Shown here piece by piece: positions 15,947-24,500 of a stretch of 45,425 nt of DNA (positions are counted from its first letter, which is position 1; the number at the start of each line of letters is the position of its first letter). The stretch covers positions 1 to 45,425 of the forward strand of contig JABURQ010000173.1 of NCBI GenBank assembly GCA_014762625.1, written 5' to 3'. The position numbers and the translations under genes are program-made. The notes under the pieces were generated by a model. That model had not been told where the DNA came from and ran no database searches. It saw nothing but the letters and a program-made list of their open reading frames with translations. This DNA is from Planctomycetaceae bacterium. Lineage in GTDB: Bacteria; Planctomycetota; Planctomycetia; Planctomycetales; Planctomycetaceae.

Positions 15947-17527
15947 CTATGGCATAAGTTTCGGTCCTCTTGTCGAAGAATCGGCATGTGCTTTGGCTGT
16001 TCCATCCGGTTGGAAATATTGCCGGTAGTGAGCTTCGATCTCACGATTGATCCGGTCTCTCAGTTCAGGCTGGAGGAGATCGAAATGAGTGCGTTCGGGG
16101 TGCATGGTGACCGCTTCCGGTTCTCCCAAGGCCTTCATCTTTTGTTGCAGAAGTTCGGTCGCACCCTCCAGATAGAAGGTATCCTGGTCCCCCATGTGGA
16201 CATGAATACGTCCCCTTAAAAGTGATTCAGTTCGACACCAGTTTCGCTTCAGCTTTTTGAGAATGTCATATTGTTCCCAAACTCGGATCGTCTGGCCGTC
16301 GATCCGACCAGTCTTTCGATCCCAGGCAGGAACCGGAGCGCCATCCAACTGTCTCGGACCGAAGACTGCTTCGAAACTTCGCAACTGACCACCCCGACCG
16401 AGAACCGTTTCCATGTGATCGAAATTTGGATAAAGCAACACAACTTCGCCATCACGCCGAGCCAACGGTCTCGCCCGATCATGCTGATCGAAATAAATAT
16501 TTTCGCAGCGGCGATACATATTCACTTGTTGAAAATCACGAAACGTCACGGGGTCGGGAGCCGTACTCCAGGTCGCTCCGAACGCGGAGGGATAACTTAC
16601 CATCAGCCACAAGCTACTCCATCCTCCCGATGAATGTCCGGTGAGATACCGGGCTTCGCGATGGGCGATTGCCCGAAATCGTTTTTCGAATTCTGGAAGA
16701 TATTCTTCGATCAAGGCAGAGCCCCAGGGACCGTTGACCTGGGAATCGGCAAACACGTGATGACCGTAAGGACAACTGGGATCGAGTATGACTTTAATGA
16801 TCGGCAGCCGCGCATCGAGAGCGGAATAAGCATTCCGGTAGTTCGATGCGGCGAAATGAGTACCTCCGAAACCGGGAATCACAAATAACGTCGGATACCG
16901 ACGCTCCGATTCGGACTCATACTGCTCAGGCAGAATCACCGCCGACCGAATCTTGACTTGGCGACCGTAAAAATCAGAGAGTTGCCGTGATTCGACTTCG
17001 CATAACTTCACACGATCCGATTCGACAAATTTCCGTTCGGGAACAATTTGATTGACGACCAGTACATCCGGCTGCGAAGAGATCTCCTCAGTAGGGACAT
17101 CCAGAACCTGCGAGTACCCGTTCCCCTCTCCCGTCCCCACATTCCGCGACCAGTCATCAAATCGCATGACCGCTTGCACTTGGTAGCCTGCGGGATCAAA
17201 CGCGGCGGGATCCTCTGGATAAAACAACAAATCGGGATCAGAGGAGGAAAGCATCAATGTCTGGTCCGGTTTCAAGTTGGAGACATCTCTCGCGGCAAAC
17301 GGTTCCGGATGAAACCAATTCGGACCGAAACGGGGTTCGCGCTCTCCTTTGCTGAAGAAAAGATAGACGCGACCGGAAAATTTTTCCGCTCTGACTGCCT
17401 GGTCAAATTTTACCGGAAAGGACCAGTCATCAGCGAGCAGGTCCGGCGACGCCAATAAACTGAACACGAGCCACACGATTGCTCGACCGATGATTCGGAT
17501 CCGTTTCGCTTGCCGGCCAAAAACCAT
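15947..17527 (-). CDS. Exported esterase (enterochelin esterase-like)
   Basis: A 526-residue protein with an N-terminal membrane or signal segment (about 13-32). The C-terminal domain (from about 190) is an alpha/beta-hydrolase of the putative esterase family (PF00756): the elbow GHSSG at 297-301 places the nucleophile at Ser299, and a late histidine in ERTHFDLL fits the triad. The N-terminal 180 residues form a beta-rich domain. It probably cleaves an ester of a polysaccharide, siderophore or phenolic compound outside the cytoplasm. A GGGAGA site precedes the ATG by 8 bases. It lies 40 bases after the metallopeptidase-like gene on the same strand, so the two are likely co-transcribed. Confidence 0.85.
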   Translation of the reverse strand: MVFGRQAKRIRIIGRAIVWLVFSLLASPDLLADDWSFPVKFDQAVRAEKFSGRVYLFFSKGEREPRFGPNWFHPEPFAARDVSNLKPDQTLMLSSSDPDLLFYPEDPAAFDPAGYQVQAVMRFDDWSRNVGTGEGNGYSQVLDVPTEEISSQPDVLVVNQIVPERKFVESDRVKLCEVESRQLSDFYGRQVKIRSAVILPEQYESESERRYPTLFVIPGFGGTHFAASNYRNAYSALDARLPIIKVILDPSCPYGHHVFADSQVNGPWGSALIEEYLPEFEKRFRAIAHREARYLTGHSSGGWSSLWLMVSYPSAFGATWSTAPDPVTFRDFQQVNMYRRCENIYFDQHDRARPLARRDGEVVLLYPNFDHMETVLGRGGQLRSFEAVFGPRQLDGAPVPAWDRKTGRIDGQTIRVWEQYDILKKLKRNWCRTESLLRGRIHVHMGDQDTFYLEGATELLQQKMKALGEPEAVTMHPERTHFDLLQPELRDRINREIEAHYRQYFQPDGTAKAHADSSTRGPKLMP

Positions 17528-17567
17528 TACTTATTCTCCCATTGTCAGTCAGGTTGGCATCGTCGAG

Positions 17568-18821
17568 TTATTCGCCGGGCATCGGCAACGGTTTGGCGTC
17601 TGCGTCGAACTCGCGAATCTGGAATTCGATTTCACCTTCATTATCGGCGAGCGCCCCCCAGGAATCGCGGCAACGCAAAAAGAGATGACCGTTTGCGGGC
17701 GCGGTGAATTTCCCTAAGGCACCGAGTTCGATTTCCTCGCTGAGTTCGTAATCTTCAAACATAATACCGACCAGTTTCCCGGCTCCCGTCTCCGTTCCAT
17801 CCGCGTTTACCGGCTCGCCATTTTCCAGAATGCTCCACGTGCCATCGGTGGTAAATTCGTATTCCTGACCTTCGATCAGTTGCGCGCGAGTCGGTTGCCA
17901 TCCCGCTTTTGCTTCCACGTCAATTTTCGTCGGACGAATGCCGCGTAACTTGCGGGGCCTCACTTGCCAGTTCCAACTACACAAATCGACGCGATAGCCG
18001 GCTTCCATATTTTCCAGGAACAGCAGGTATTCGAAGATGATCTCCTCGGCCATCGAACCGTACACCTGCTCGAACGAAGTGTTTTTCTTTTGCAGCAACG
18101 CGAGACCCAGAGGGCGGAACCGTTTTTGATAGTTTGCATTGTTGGCCAGCAGATGACAGAGCGCCCAGCGCCAAGCGTAATTCTGCCATGAGTCCCCCGT
18201 AAATTCCTCGCCGTTCACGATTTCGTTGAGACTTTTCGGTTCGGCTTTTTTCAGATAATCGATCACGATGGGATTTGCGTTCACGCTGGCATCCCCCTTT
18301 TTCCAATACATCCCCATTTCGGCCATTCCTTCGGAGTACCAGACGGGACCGGTCGTTCCGAACGTCTGCGCGCAATAGGCGTGAACGGCTTCATGCTGAG
18401 GTACGCCAAGGTCGGATACCGCATAGACTTTGGCATTCATGTCGAATTGTCGTCCGTTTGAGATGCCTTTCGCCAACGTGATCCCCGCCTGCCCCAAAAT
18501 GCTGTCGAGAGCGGCGGGATCGATCGCGCCGGAGGGCCAGTTTTTGAGATCGTCAACGACATAACACTCGATCGTCTTGCGATTCGGTTGCCCCCAATAC
18601 GTCGAGATCAGAGACAACATCGTCTCCAGCCGTTCCAGTAATTCCTTGGCTTTCTCCGGCGTCACGTCGGAATGAACGATAAAGTTCCGCGAGCGATACG
18701 TTTGCGGAACTTTTTCAGGAGTGGTCTCTTTGGGTTGGGCTAGCAACATCGTCGGCGCACAGGAACCGATTAGCAAACTAGCGATCAAGACGACAGTGAG
18801 AAGAGTTTGACGTAAATTCAT
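17568..18821 (-). CDS. Exported gluzincin-like peptidase with LecA-like tail
   Basis: A 417-residue exported protein. The N-terminus ends in IGSC, so Cys21 could be a lipoprotein site; otherwise the signal is cleaved near residue 28. The core has HEAVH at 143-147 and a downstream glutamate in WYSEGMAE (Glu164), the zinc pattern of the gluzincin/peptidase MA group. The C-terminal 100 residues (about 312-408) resemble the LecA (PA-IL) galactose-binding fold: a GKFTAPANGHLFLR strand followed by a D...LADNEGEIEFQI motif. So it may bind a glycan and cut a nearby protein. The gene precedes the esterase by 40 bases. The LecA assignment is inference from motifs. Confidence 0.75.
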   Translation of the reverse strand: MNLRQTLLTVVLIASLLIGSCAPTMLLAQPKETTPEKVPQTYRSRNFIVHSDVTPEKAKELLERLETMLSLISTYWGQPNRKTIECYVVDDLKNWPSGAIDPAALDSILGQAGITLAKGISNGRQFDMNAKVYAVSDLGVPQHEAVHAYCAQTFGTTGPVWYSEGMAEMGMYWKKGDASVNANPIVIDYLKKAEPKSLNEIVNGEEFTGDSWQNYAWRWALCHLLANNANYQKRFRPLGLALLQKKNTSFEQVYGSMAEEIIFEYLLFLENMEAGYRVDLCSWNWQVRPRKLRGIRPTKIDVEAKAGWQPTRAQLIEGQEYEFTTDGTWSILENGEPVNADGTETGAGKLVGIMFEDYELSEEIELGALGKFTAPANGHLFLRCRDSWGALADNEGEIEFQIREFDADAKPLPMPGE

Positions 18822-19048
18822 GGAGGATCCGCGGAGGCTGTCGGAGGATGCAAGTCAATCACTCGGATCGAGTCGAGCTCAACCTGATATTCAAACACAG
18901 AACGTCGCAATTCTCAAATCAATTTGCCTCTGGGAACGGACAGTATCATTCTGAAAGTGTCTTCATCTCAATGAGCAAGTCGGTCTTGCCAACTCTGAAA
19001 ACCAGAGTCAGCATTTCTGCTCCAACGATTCCACAAGAGGAGAAATTT

Positions 19049-19612
19049 ATGACCGAGATCCTTGCGTCAGGCGCCTGGAAGACGTCCGATCAAAACGCCC
19101 ATCAATACGACCCCGGATTAGCCAACGGACTGGCAGCTTTTCTGCGAAATCAATCCGTGATCGATTTCGGATGTGGAGCGGGAAAGTACGTCGAAAAGCT
19201 TTCAGGAGTTACCGAGTGTCGAGGCTACGACGGCAATCCGGAAACCATTCGTCTGTCCGAAGGGAGCTGTGAATGCCTCGATCTTTCTCAGCCTGTCGAG
19301 GTTCGCCCCGCCGATTGGGTGTTGTGCCTGGAGGTCGCCGAGCATCTGCCTGTCAAGTTTGAAGAGACGCTGCTCTCCAATCTGGATCGACACGCGAAAC
19401 GAGGGGTTGTTCTCAGTTGGGCGCAGCCGGGGCAAGGCGGAGTGGGCCATGTCAATGAACGATCGCCCCAATACGTCCGGGATCGGATATGCTCTCTCGG
19501 TTATCAACTCGATCAGGAATCGAGCAACTTGATTCGCAGTCTGAGCCAACTGCGATGGTTCCGTGCGAATCTCATGGTCTTCCGCAAACTGAGCAACGAA
19601 GGAAAGAAATGA
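19049..19612 (+). CDS. SAM-dependent methyltransferase
   Basis: A 187-residue class I methyltransferase. Motif I, VIDFGCGAGKYV, lies near residue 37, followed by an acidic turn in CRGYDGNPE and the CLEVAEHLP motif typical of small-molecule methyltransferases. The start at 19049 is chosen for a strong AGAGGAG site 6 bases upstream; a longer frame to 18848 has no such site and a poorly conserved-looking extension. It overlaps the next gene, a GT2 glycosyltransferase, by ATGA, so both likely serve the same glycan or glycolipid pathway. Substrate unknown. Confidence 0.8.
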   Translation: MTEILASGAWKTSDQNAHQYDPGLANGLAAFLRNQSVIDFGCGAGKYVEKLSGVTECRGYDGNPETIRLSEGSCECLDLSQPVEVRPADWVLCLEVAEHLPVKFEETLLSNLDRHAKRGVVLSWAQPGQGGVGHVNERSPQYVRDRICSLGYQLDQESSNLIRSLSQLRWFRANLMVFRKLSNEGKK

Positions 19613-20181
19613 ACGAGTCGTGCGACCTGACGATCGTCACTGCGACCTGGAATCGTCCCAAGTGGCTCCGCAACTGCTGCGAACAGATCCGGCGTCAATC
19701 GCTAGCCGGTGTGAGCTGGGAACATATTGTTGTTTCAGACGGCCCGGATGAAATCGCCGAACGGATTGCCCGAAATTACTCGGCTCGCTTCGACGCGCTC
19801 TCGCAGCACGTCGGCGATCGGGGAGCTTCCGGCAACAATCGCGGGCTCGAACTCGCGCGAGGACGCTATATTGTCTTTTTCGACGACGACAATCTCTATC
19901 ACACTCATGCACTCGCGGCGTTGTATGCAGCGGCTCAAAATGTGGAGATTGGCGTTTGTCAAACGCGACACAAAGGCCAGATCATTCCTCCTTCCTTCGA
20001 AGAACCACTCCGTTTCGGTCAGGTCGATTCGATGTGTCTGTGCGTAATGACGGATTTCGCACGGCGGGAACAATGGCCGTACCGGCGCGGTTCGACCGAT
20101 TGGGGGTGGCTCGAACGACTGATGAAACATAAACCGCGAATCCGGATCACCCCCATCGTCATCGGAGAGCATTTGACCTGA
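19609..20181 (+). CDS. Family 2 glycosyltransferase
   Basis: A 190-residue GT-A fold glycosyltransferase. The N-terminal TIVTATWNRPKWL and the metal-binding FFDDDN at about residue 88 are typical of GT2. It is short for the family, ending soon after the acceptor region, with no membrane segment. Translation is coupled to the methyltransferase through an ATGA overlap, with AAGGAAAG upstream. A terminator follows 10 bases after the stop. It probably adds a sugar to a surface glycan or small metabolite. Confidence 0.82.
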   Translation: MNESCDLTIVTATWNRPKWLRNCCEQIRRQSLAGVSWEHIVVSDGPDEIAERIARNYSARFDALSQHVGDRGASGNNRGLELARGRYIVFFDDDNLYHTHALAALYAAAQNVEIGVCQTRHKGQIIPPSFEEPLRFGQVDSMCLCVMTDFARREQWPYRRGSTDWGWLERLMKHKPRIRITPIVIGEHLT

Positions 20182-20190
20182 AACGCAGAA

Positions 20191-20228
20191 ACACCGGCCG
20201 ATCCTTCCAGGGAAAGATCGACCGGTGT
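20191..20228. terminator. Hairpin terminator between convergent genes
   Basis: ACACCGGCCGATC pairs with GATCGACCGGTGT (12 of 13 pairs) around a 12-base loop, followed on the plus strand by ATTTT. T-rich sequence also follows on the minus strand. It lies between the glycosyltransferase (plus) and the next gene (minus), so it may serve both. Confidence 0.6.
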
Positions 20229-20287
20229 ATTTTCGGACTCTCATGATTCGTAACAGAAACGAGCTTGTAGGCCCGCTCCTGTTCAAC

Positions 20288-21265
20288 TTATCGACCGAGA
20301 TACATTTTGGGATCGTCAATAATCCATTTGGTGGACCACTGACGTCCATTGTCCCAGTTGACGATGTTAAAGAAGAAGGTCGTGAAGTAATCGGCTTTGG
20401 CGGAATATGGGAACTGGGAAGTGATATGGTCCTGCGGACGCAGGTCTTCCACACCGGGTCGAGCATAGTAATGGACCATGCCGTCGCCGGAGAAAGACAT
20501 TCCCAGAGTCCACCAACCCGGATCCATCTGACGAGCAACAATCTCGTGGCCGAGTTTATCGCCGCGAACTAGCAGCGTGGCGGAATCCTTTTCGTGACCG
20601 GTTACTTCCTTGCGATTGAATTGAATGAAGAAGCCGGGCCAGTAAGCATCGTGGACGGTATCCCATTCTGTCACGGTTTTACGCCGAAATAATCCGACTT
20701 TCTTTTCGACTTCCTTACGAATCATGCCGGTCGTTTCGGCACGAAATCCGAAGTGTGAACCGTTCCGTTCTTCCCATTCGTCGAACGGAGGGAGATAGAC
20801 TCGCACGACCACGCTCGGCATGCGACTTGTCGGGACCTTGCCGAGCACACCTTTGACGTTGAAGATCAGGTCGTCCTGTTGCATTTCGTTGCTGGGACGC
20901 CCAGGGATACCGGTGACGCGAGACTGCATGAGCAATGCCCCCTTGGAACCGGAAATACCTCCGGGAGGGGTGGGGACACGTTTCACCACATCGGCCGTTC
21001 CGCGATAAGTGGATTCCAGCACGCGACGATTGCGGGAGTAACCTGAGGGACCGCGAGTTTGGCCGTCGATATTTCGACTTGCTTTCGGCAGATTCAATAC
21101 GAACTGCCAGTTTTCATCCTCGAAGGTGTCACCGACTCGATCGACCTGTTTTCCCGTTCCGGGAACGAAATTTTGGGCTTGAGCGGAAGAAGTCCCGCTC
21201 ACACAGAGCGCGACAATCAGCATCATCTTGATGGAGCGAATCCAGTTCTTGGCGGAGAATGACAT
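20288..21265 (-). CDS. Exported protein, unknown (planctomycete-type)
   Basis: A 325-residue exported protein. A signal peptide (about residues 12-30, ending SAQAQ) precedes a beta-rich domain with many aromatic residues and no catalytic motif I recognise. I use the ATG at 21265; the longer frame to 21322 adds a Pro/Arg-rich stretch ahead of the signal. Beta-sandwich-like strands run through the second half (WPGFFIQFN, GWWTLGMSFSGD, VHYYARPG), which may be a carbohydrate-binding or concanavalin-like fold. It stands alone on its strand, convergent with the glycosyltransferase and divergent from argG. Function unknown. Confidence 0.75.
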   Translation of the reverse strand: MSFSAKNWIRSIKMMLIVALCVSGTSSAQAQNFVPGTGKQVDRVGDTFEDENWQFVLNLPKASRNIDGQTRGPSGYSRNRRVLESTYRGTADVVKRVPTPPGGISGSKGALLMQSRVTGIPGRPSNEMQQDDLIFNVKGVLGKVPTSRMPSVVVRVYLPPFDEWEERNGSHFGFRAETTGMIRKEVEKKVGLFRRKTVTEWDTVHDAYWPGFFIQFNRKEVTGHEKDSATLLVRGDKLGHEIVARQMDPGWWTLGMSFSGDGMVHYYARPGVEDLRPQDHITSQFPYSAKADYFTTFFFNIVNWDNGRQWSTKWIIDDPKMYLGR

Positions 21266-21634
21266 CCCTGTCTCTTTCCTCTGAATGGGTCGTGACTGGG
21301 GGGGCAACACGACAGTGATCATGTATGGTCCGAATTTGATCTCGATTTGATTTGGCGAGGCGAGAGAATATCTGCGCGAAGGCCCGCCATTGTCTGATGT
21401 ATCGTCAAGTTTCCGGAGTCGGATTCAGGGAAAGACCGAACCTGACAATCCGGCAAACAGTCTGAACGCTCAGGAGCGGTTCTGTGCACAAAAGCGAAAA
21501 AGCCCCCGTATTTTACCCAGTCTCACAATCTCTCTTCCTTCTCAGGCTGGAAGGTTTCCCTCTGCGCGGACATAATCAAAGCCACCTAGCTTTTTCACAA
21601 CCAGTTTTATTTCAGCAGATTACGAAGGACAGAC
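21266..21634. other. Divergent intergenic region upstream of argG
   Basis: No gene is supported in these 369 bases. They must contain the promoter of the exported protein on the minus strand and that of argG on the plus strand. I see no clear -35/-10 pair, no arginine-operator-like palindrome and no attenuator-like hairpin with a T-run. Confidence 0.5.
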
Positions 21635-22849
21635 ATGCCCAGTTGCGTATTGGCTTACTCCGGCGGACTCGATACCTCAGTCATCCTCGGCTGGCTTCAA
21701 GACAAAGGCTACGACGTACATTGTGTCTACGTCGACCTCGGACAACCGTGTGAAGACCGCGAAGCCATTATGAAAAAGGCTCACGATCAGGGAGCCGCCT
21801 CCGCACAGATCATCGATGTGCAGGAAGAACTTTGCCGGGATTACGCCTTCCCCGTGATGCAATGGCAGGCAAAATACGAAGGGTTGTACCTGTTGGGGAC
21901 TTCGATTGCCCGGCCGTTGATTTCCAAAGTCTGTCTGCAAGTCGCCCGCGACGTCGGGGCCGAAGCCTACGCACACGGTGCAACTGGTAAGGGAAACGAT
22001 CAATGTCGTTTCCAACTCGCCGCCGAGGCTCTCGACCCGTCCGTCAAAATCATCGCTCCCTGGCGGATCCCCGAATTCCGTGAACAATTTCCGGGGCGGA
22101 CGGAACTGATCGCCTATTGCGAAGAAAAGGGAATCCCCGTCAAAGCTTCGGTCGAGAAACCGTACAGCTCCGACGAAAACTGCCTGCATATCAGCTATGA
22201 AGCCGGGCAACTGGAAGACCTCACAGTGAACGGCGTCGAGCTGGTCGACTTCGGGATGGGCGTCTCACCTCAAGAGGCTCCCGACGAAGTGGAGAAAGTG
22301 AAGATCGAATTTGCGGCCGGTGCTCCGATTGGTGTGAACGGTAAGAAGATGTCGGCCCTCGAAATTGTGGAGACACTCAACGAGATTGCCGGGCGCAACG
22401 GCGTCGGACGCATTGATATTGTCGAAAACCGCTTTGTCGGGATGAAGAGCCGCGGCGTCTATGAAGCCCCCGGCATGACGACCCTGTATGCCGCCCACCA
22501 TGTTCTGGAAGAAATTACCGTCGATCGCGACCTGATCCATTTGCGCGATCGACTCGCTCCCGAAGTGTCCGAGATGGTGTATTACGGCTTGTGGTTTGTG
22601 CCCAAGATGGACGCCTTGTTCAAATTCAACGAGGAAGCTCAAAAGTACGTCACCGGAGAAGTGACGCTCGGGCTCTACAAGGGAAATATCATCGTCGATA
22701 GTCGGACCAGTCCCTTCAGTCTCTACGACGAAGCCATCGCCAGTATGGAAGGGGGCGGTTCCTACAATCAGGACGATGCGGAAGGGTTCCTGCGGATTGT
22801 CGGTTTGCCGAGCCGCGTTCAGGGACAGGTTCGACCACGCCAATACTGA
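21635..22849 (+). CDS. argG: Argininosuccinate synthase
   Basis: A 404-residue cytoplasmic enzyme that condenses citrulline and aspartate with ATP to argininosuccinate, the penultimate step of arginine synthesis. The N-terminal ATP-pyrophosphatase motif is LAYSGGLDTSV, and the family GATGKGNDQCRF signature lies near residue 115. Length matches the usual 400-410 residues. A GAAGGA site precedes the ATG. No other arginine gene lies nearby. The BamB-like gene downstream is separated by 123 bases. Confidence 0.97.
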   Translation: MPSCVLAYSGGLDTSVILGWLQDKGYDVHCVYVDLGQPCEDREAIMKKAHDQGAASAQIIDVQEELCRDYAFPVMQWQAKYEGLYLLGTSIARPLISKVCLQVARDVGAEAYAHGATGKGNDQCRFQLAAEALDPSVKIIAPWRIPEFREQFPGRTELIAYCEEKGIPVKASVEKPYSSDENCLHISYEAGQLEDLTVNGVELVDFGMGVSPQEAPDEVEKVKIEFAAGAPIGVNGKKMSALEIVETLNEIAGRNGVGRIDIVENRFVGMKSRGVYEAPGMTTLYAAHHVLEEITVDRDLIHLRDRLAPEVSEMVYYGLWFVPKMDALFKFNEEAQKYVTGEVTLGLYKGNIIVDSRTSPFSLYDEAIASMEGGGSYNQDDAEGFLRIVGLPSRVQGQVRPRQY

Positions 22850-22972
22850 TCCCTCACAATTAAGGAATTGACTCGCGGAAGGCGCTCCGACACACTGGAG
22901 GCTGGCTCTAAGAGGATCCTTCCCGAACATCCCTCCCACTCACACAAATCCTTGATCGAAGGACGAGAATCC

Positions 22973-24262
22973 ATGCTGAGAATCATTGCCCTCCTCTGCG
23001 GATTACTGCTCGCAGTCAGTACCGCCTCCGCTGAAAACTGGCCCAGTTGGCGCGGCCCTCATTATAACGGTGTTTCTTCCGAAAAAGATGTGCCGACCGA
23101 ATGGTCGTCTGATAAGAATGTCGCTTGGAAAGTCGCACTCCCAGGGCCCGCGGGATCGACTCCCGTCGTCTGGGGCGATCACATTTTCCTGACGACAATG
23201 GACAACTCGGGGGACGGAAAAGATGCTTATTTGATGGCCTTGAATACCGAAGGCGAAGAATTGTGGCGTCATAAGCTCGGCAGCGGTCAAAATAAGGCGC
23301 GAGGTGATGAAGGTAACAACCCCGCCGCCCCGTCTCCGGTGACCGATGGAAAACATGTCTGGGCTTTCATCGGGACCGGGGATCTGTACTGTTTTGATTT
23401 TAACGGCAAGGTGATCTGGAAAACCAACCTGCAGGATCGCTACGGCAAGTTCGACATTCAGTTCGGATTTACGTCAACGCCCGTGCTGGTCGATAACAAA
23501 CTGATTTTCCAACTCATTCACGGAAAATGGAACAAAGAGCCCCAGCCGGCCTGGGTCGTGGCTTTGGAAAAAACAACCGGCAAAGAACTCTGGAAGCATC
23601 TCCGCAAGAGTGATGCATACGCCGAAAACGTGCATTCCTATGCTTCACCCGTCCTCTATGAAGATGAGGACCAGAAATATTTGCTCACGCACGGGGCCGA
23701 CTACGTGATCGCCCATGACCTCGAAACCGGAAAAGAATTGTGGCGTTGCGGCGGTCTGAACCCCAAAGATAATTACAACGAATACCTGCGGCTCGTCGCC
23801 TCTCCGGCAACTGCCCCCGGCATTATTGTGGTCCCTTCGGCCAAACGCGGTCCCGTTCTCGCTCTCAAACCGGACGGGCAGGGAAATATCACTTCAGAGG
23901 TCTCTCACTATCACTGGAAGCGCGATCGTGATACCCCCGACGTGCCGTCTCCGCTGATTGTGGATGGGATCGTCTATCTCTGCCGCGAAAACGGCGACCT
24001 GATCGCGATGGACGCTGAAACCGGAGAGGAACTGTACTATGAACGCGTCCACCGCGTGCGTCATCGTGCTTCCCCGGTCTATGCGGACGGTCATATCTAT
24101 CTCGCTGGTCGAGATGGAAAAGTCTCCGTCATCAAAGCGGGACCCAAGTTTGAGTTGGTCGCCCAGAATGACACCGGCGAAGAGATGGCCTCTTCCGTGG
24201 TCATTGCCGATGGGCGGATCTATCTTCGTACCTTCGACTCGCTCTGGGCGATCGAAAACTAA
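22973..24262 (+). CDS. Exported PQQ-type beta-propeller protein (BamB-like)
   Basis: A 429-residue exported protein with a cleavable signal (about residues 1-20, ending SASAEN). The rest is a repeated WD-like beta-propeller: several repeats contain a pattern such as ALNTEGEELWRHKLG, ALEKTTGKELWKHL, HDLETGKELWRCGG and AMDAETGEELYYER, the tryptophan-docking motif of PQQ repeats. Such proteins either act as scaffolds in outer-membrane assembly or bind PQQ as dehydrogenases; no PQQ catalytic residues are evident, so a scaffold is more likely. The mature protein begins NWPSWRGPHYNG, a start common in planctomycete members. I use the ATG at 22973 because the signal begins there. Confidence 0.88.
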   Translation: MLRIIALLCGLLLAVSTASAENWPSWRGPHYNGVSSEKDVPTEWSSDKNVAWKVALPGPAGSTPVVWGDHIFLTTMDNSGDGKDAYLMALNTEGEELWRHKLGSGQNKARGDEGNNPAAPSPVTDGKHVWAFIGTGDLYCFDFNGKVIWKTNLQDRYGKFDIQFGFTSTPVLVDNKLIFQLIHGKWNKEPQPAWVVALEKTTGKELWKHLRKSDAYAENVHSYASPVLYEDEDQKYLLTHGADYVIAHDLETGKELWRCGGLNPKDNYNEYLRLVASPATAPGIIVVPSAKRGPVLALKPDGQGNITSEVSHYHWKRDRDTPDVPSPLIVDGIVYLCRENGDLIAMDAETGEELYYERVHRVRHRASPVYADGHIYLAGRDGKVSVIKAGPKFELVAQNDTGEEMASSVVIADGRIYLRTFDSLWAIEN

Positions 24263-24294
24263 CCGATTGCCTCGAACTTGTCTGAATTCTCCAA

Positions 24295-24327
24295 AACGCC
24301 TCGGGAAAAATTCTCGGGGCGTTTTTT
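24295..24327 (+). terminator. Rho-independent terminator
   Basis: AACGCCTCGGGAA pairs with TTCTCGGGGCGTT (13 pairs including G-U) around AAA, then a run of six T. It lies 33 bases after the beta-propeller gene stop. Confidence 0.9.
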
Positions 24328-24500
24328 CTTGCGCCTGTTGAGATAAGGACTTAGGGTGAGATTTGGCTTCATCTTGAGCCCGATGTCGAATTCTTCTACA
24401 AATTCTCAGACATCCCATCCTCGTGAGTGTCCTGCTCACACCCTTTTTCCCAATCCACTACTAACATCACATTTCCTGACAACCTCACGGGAGGTTCCGC

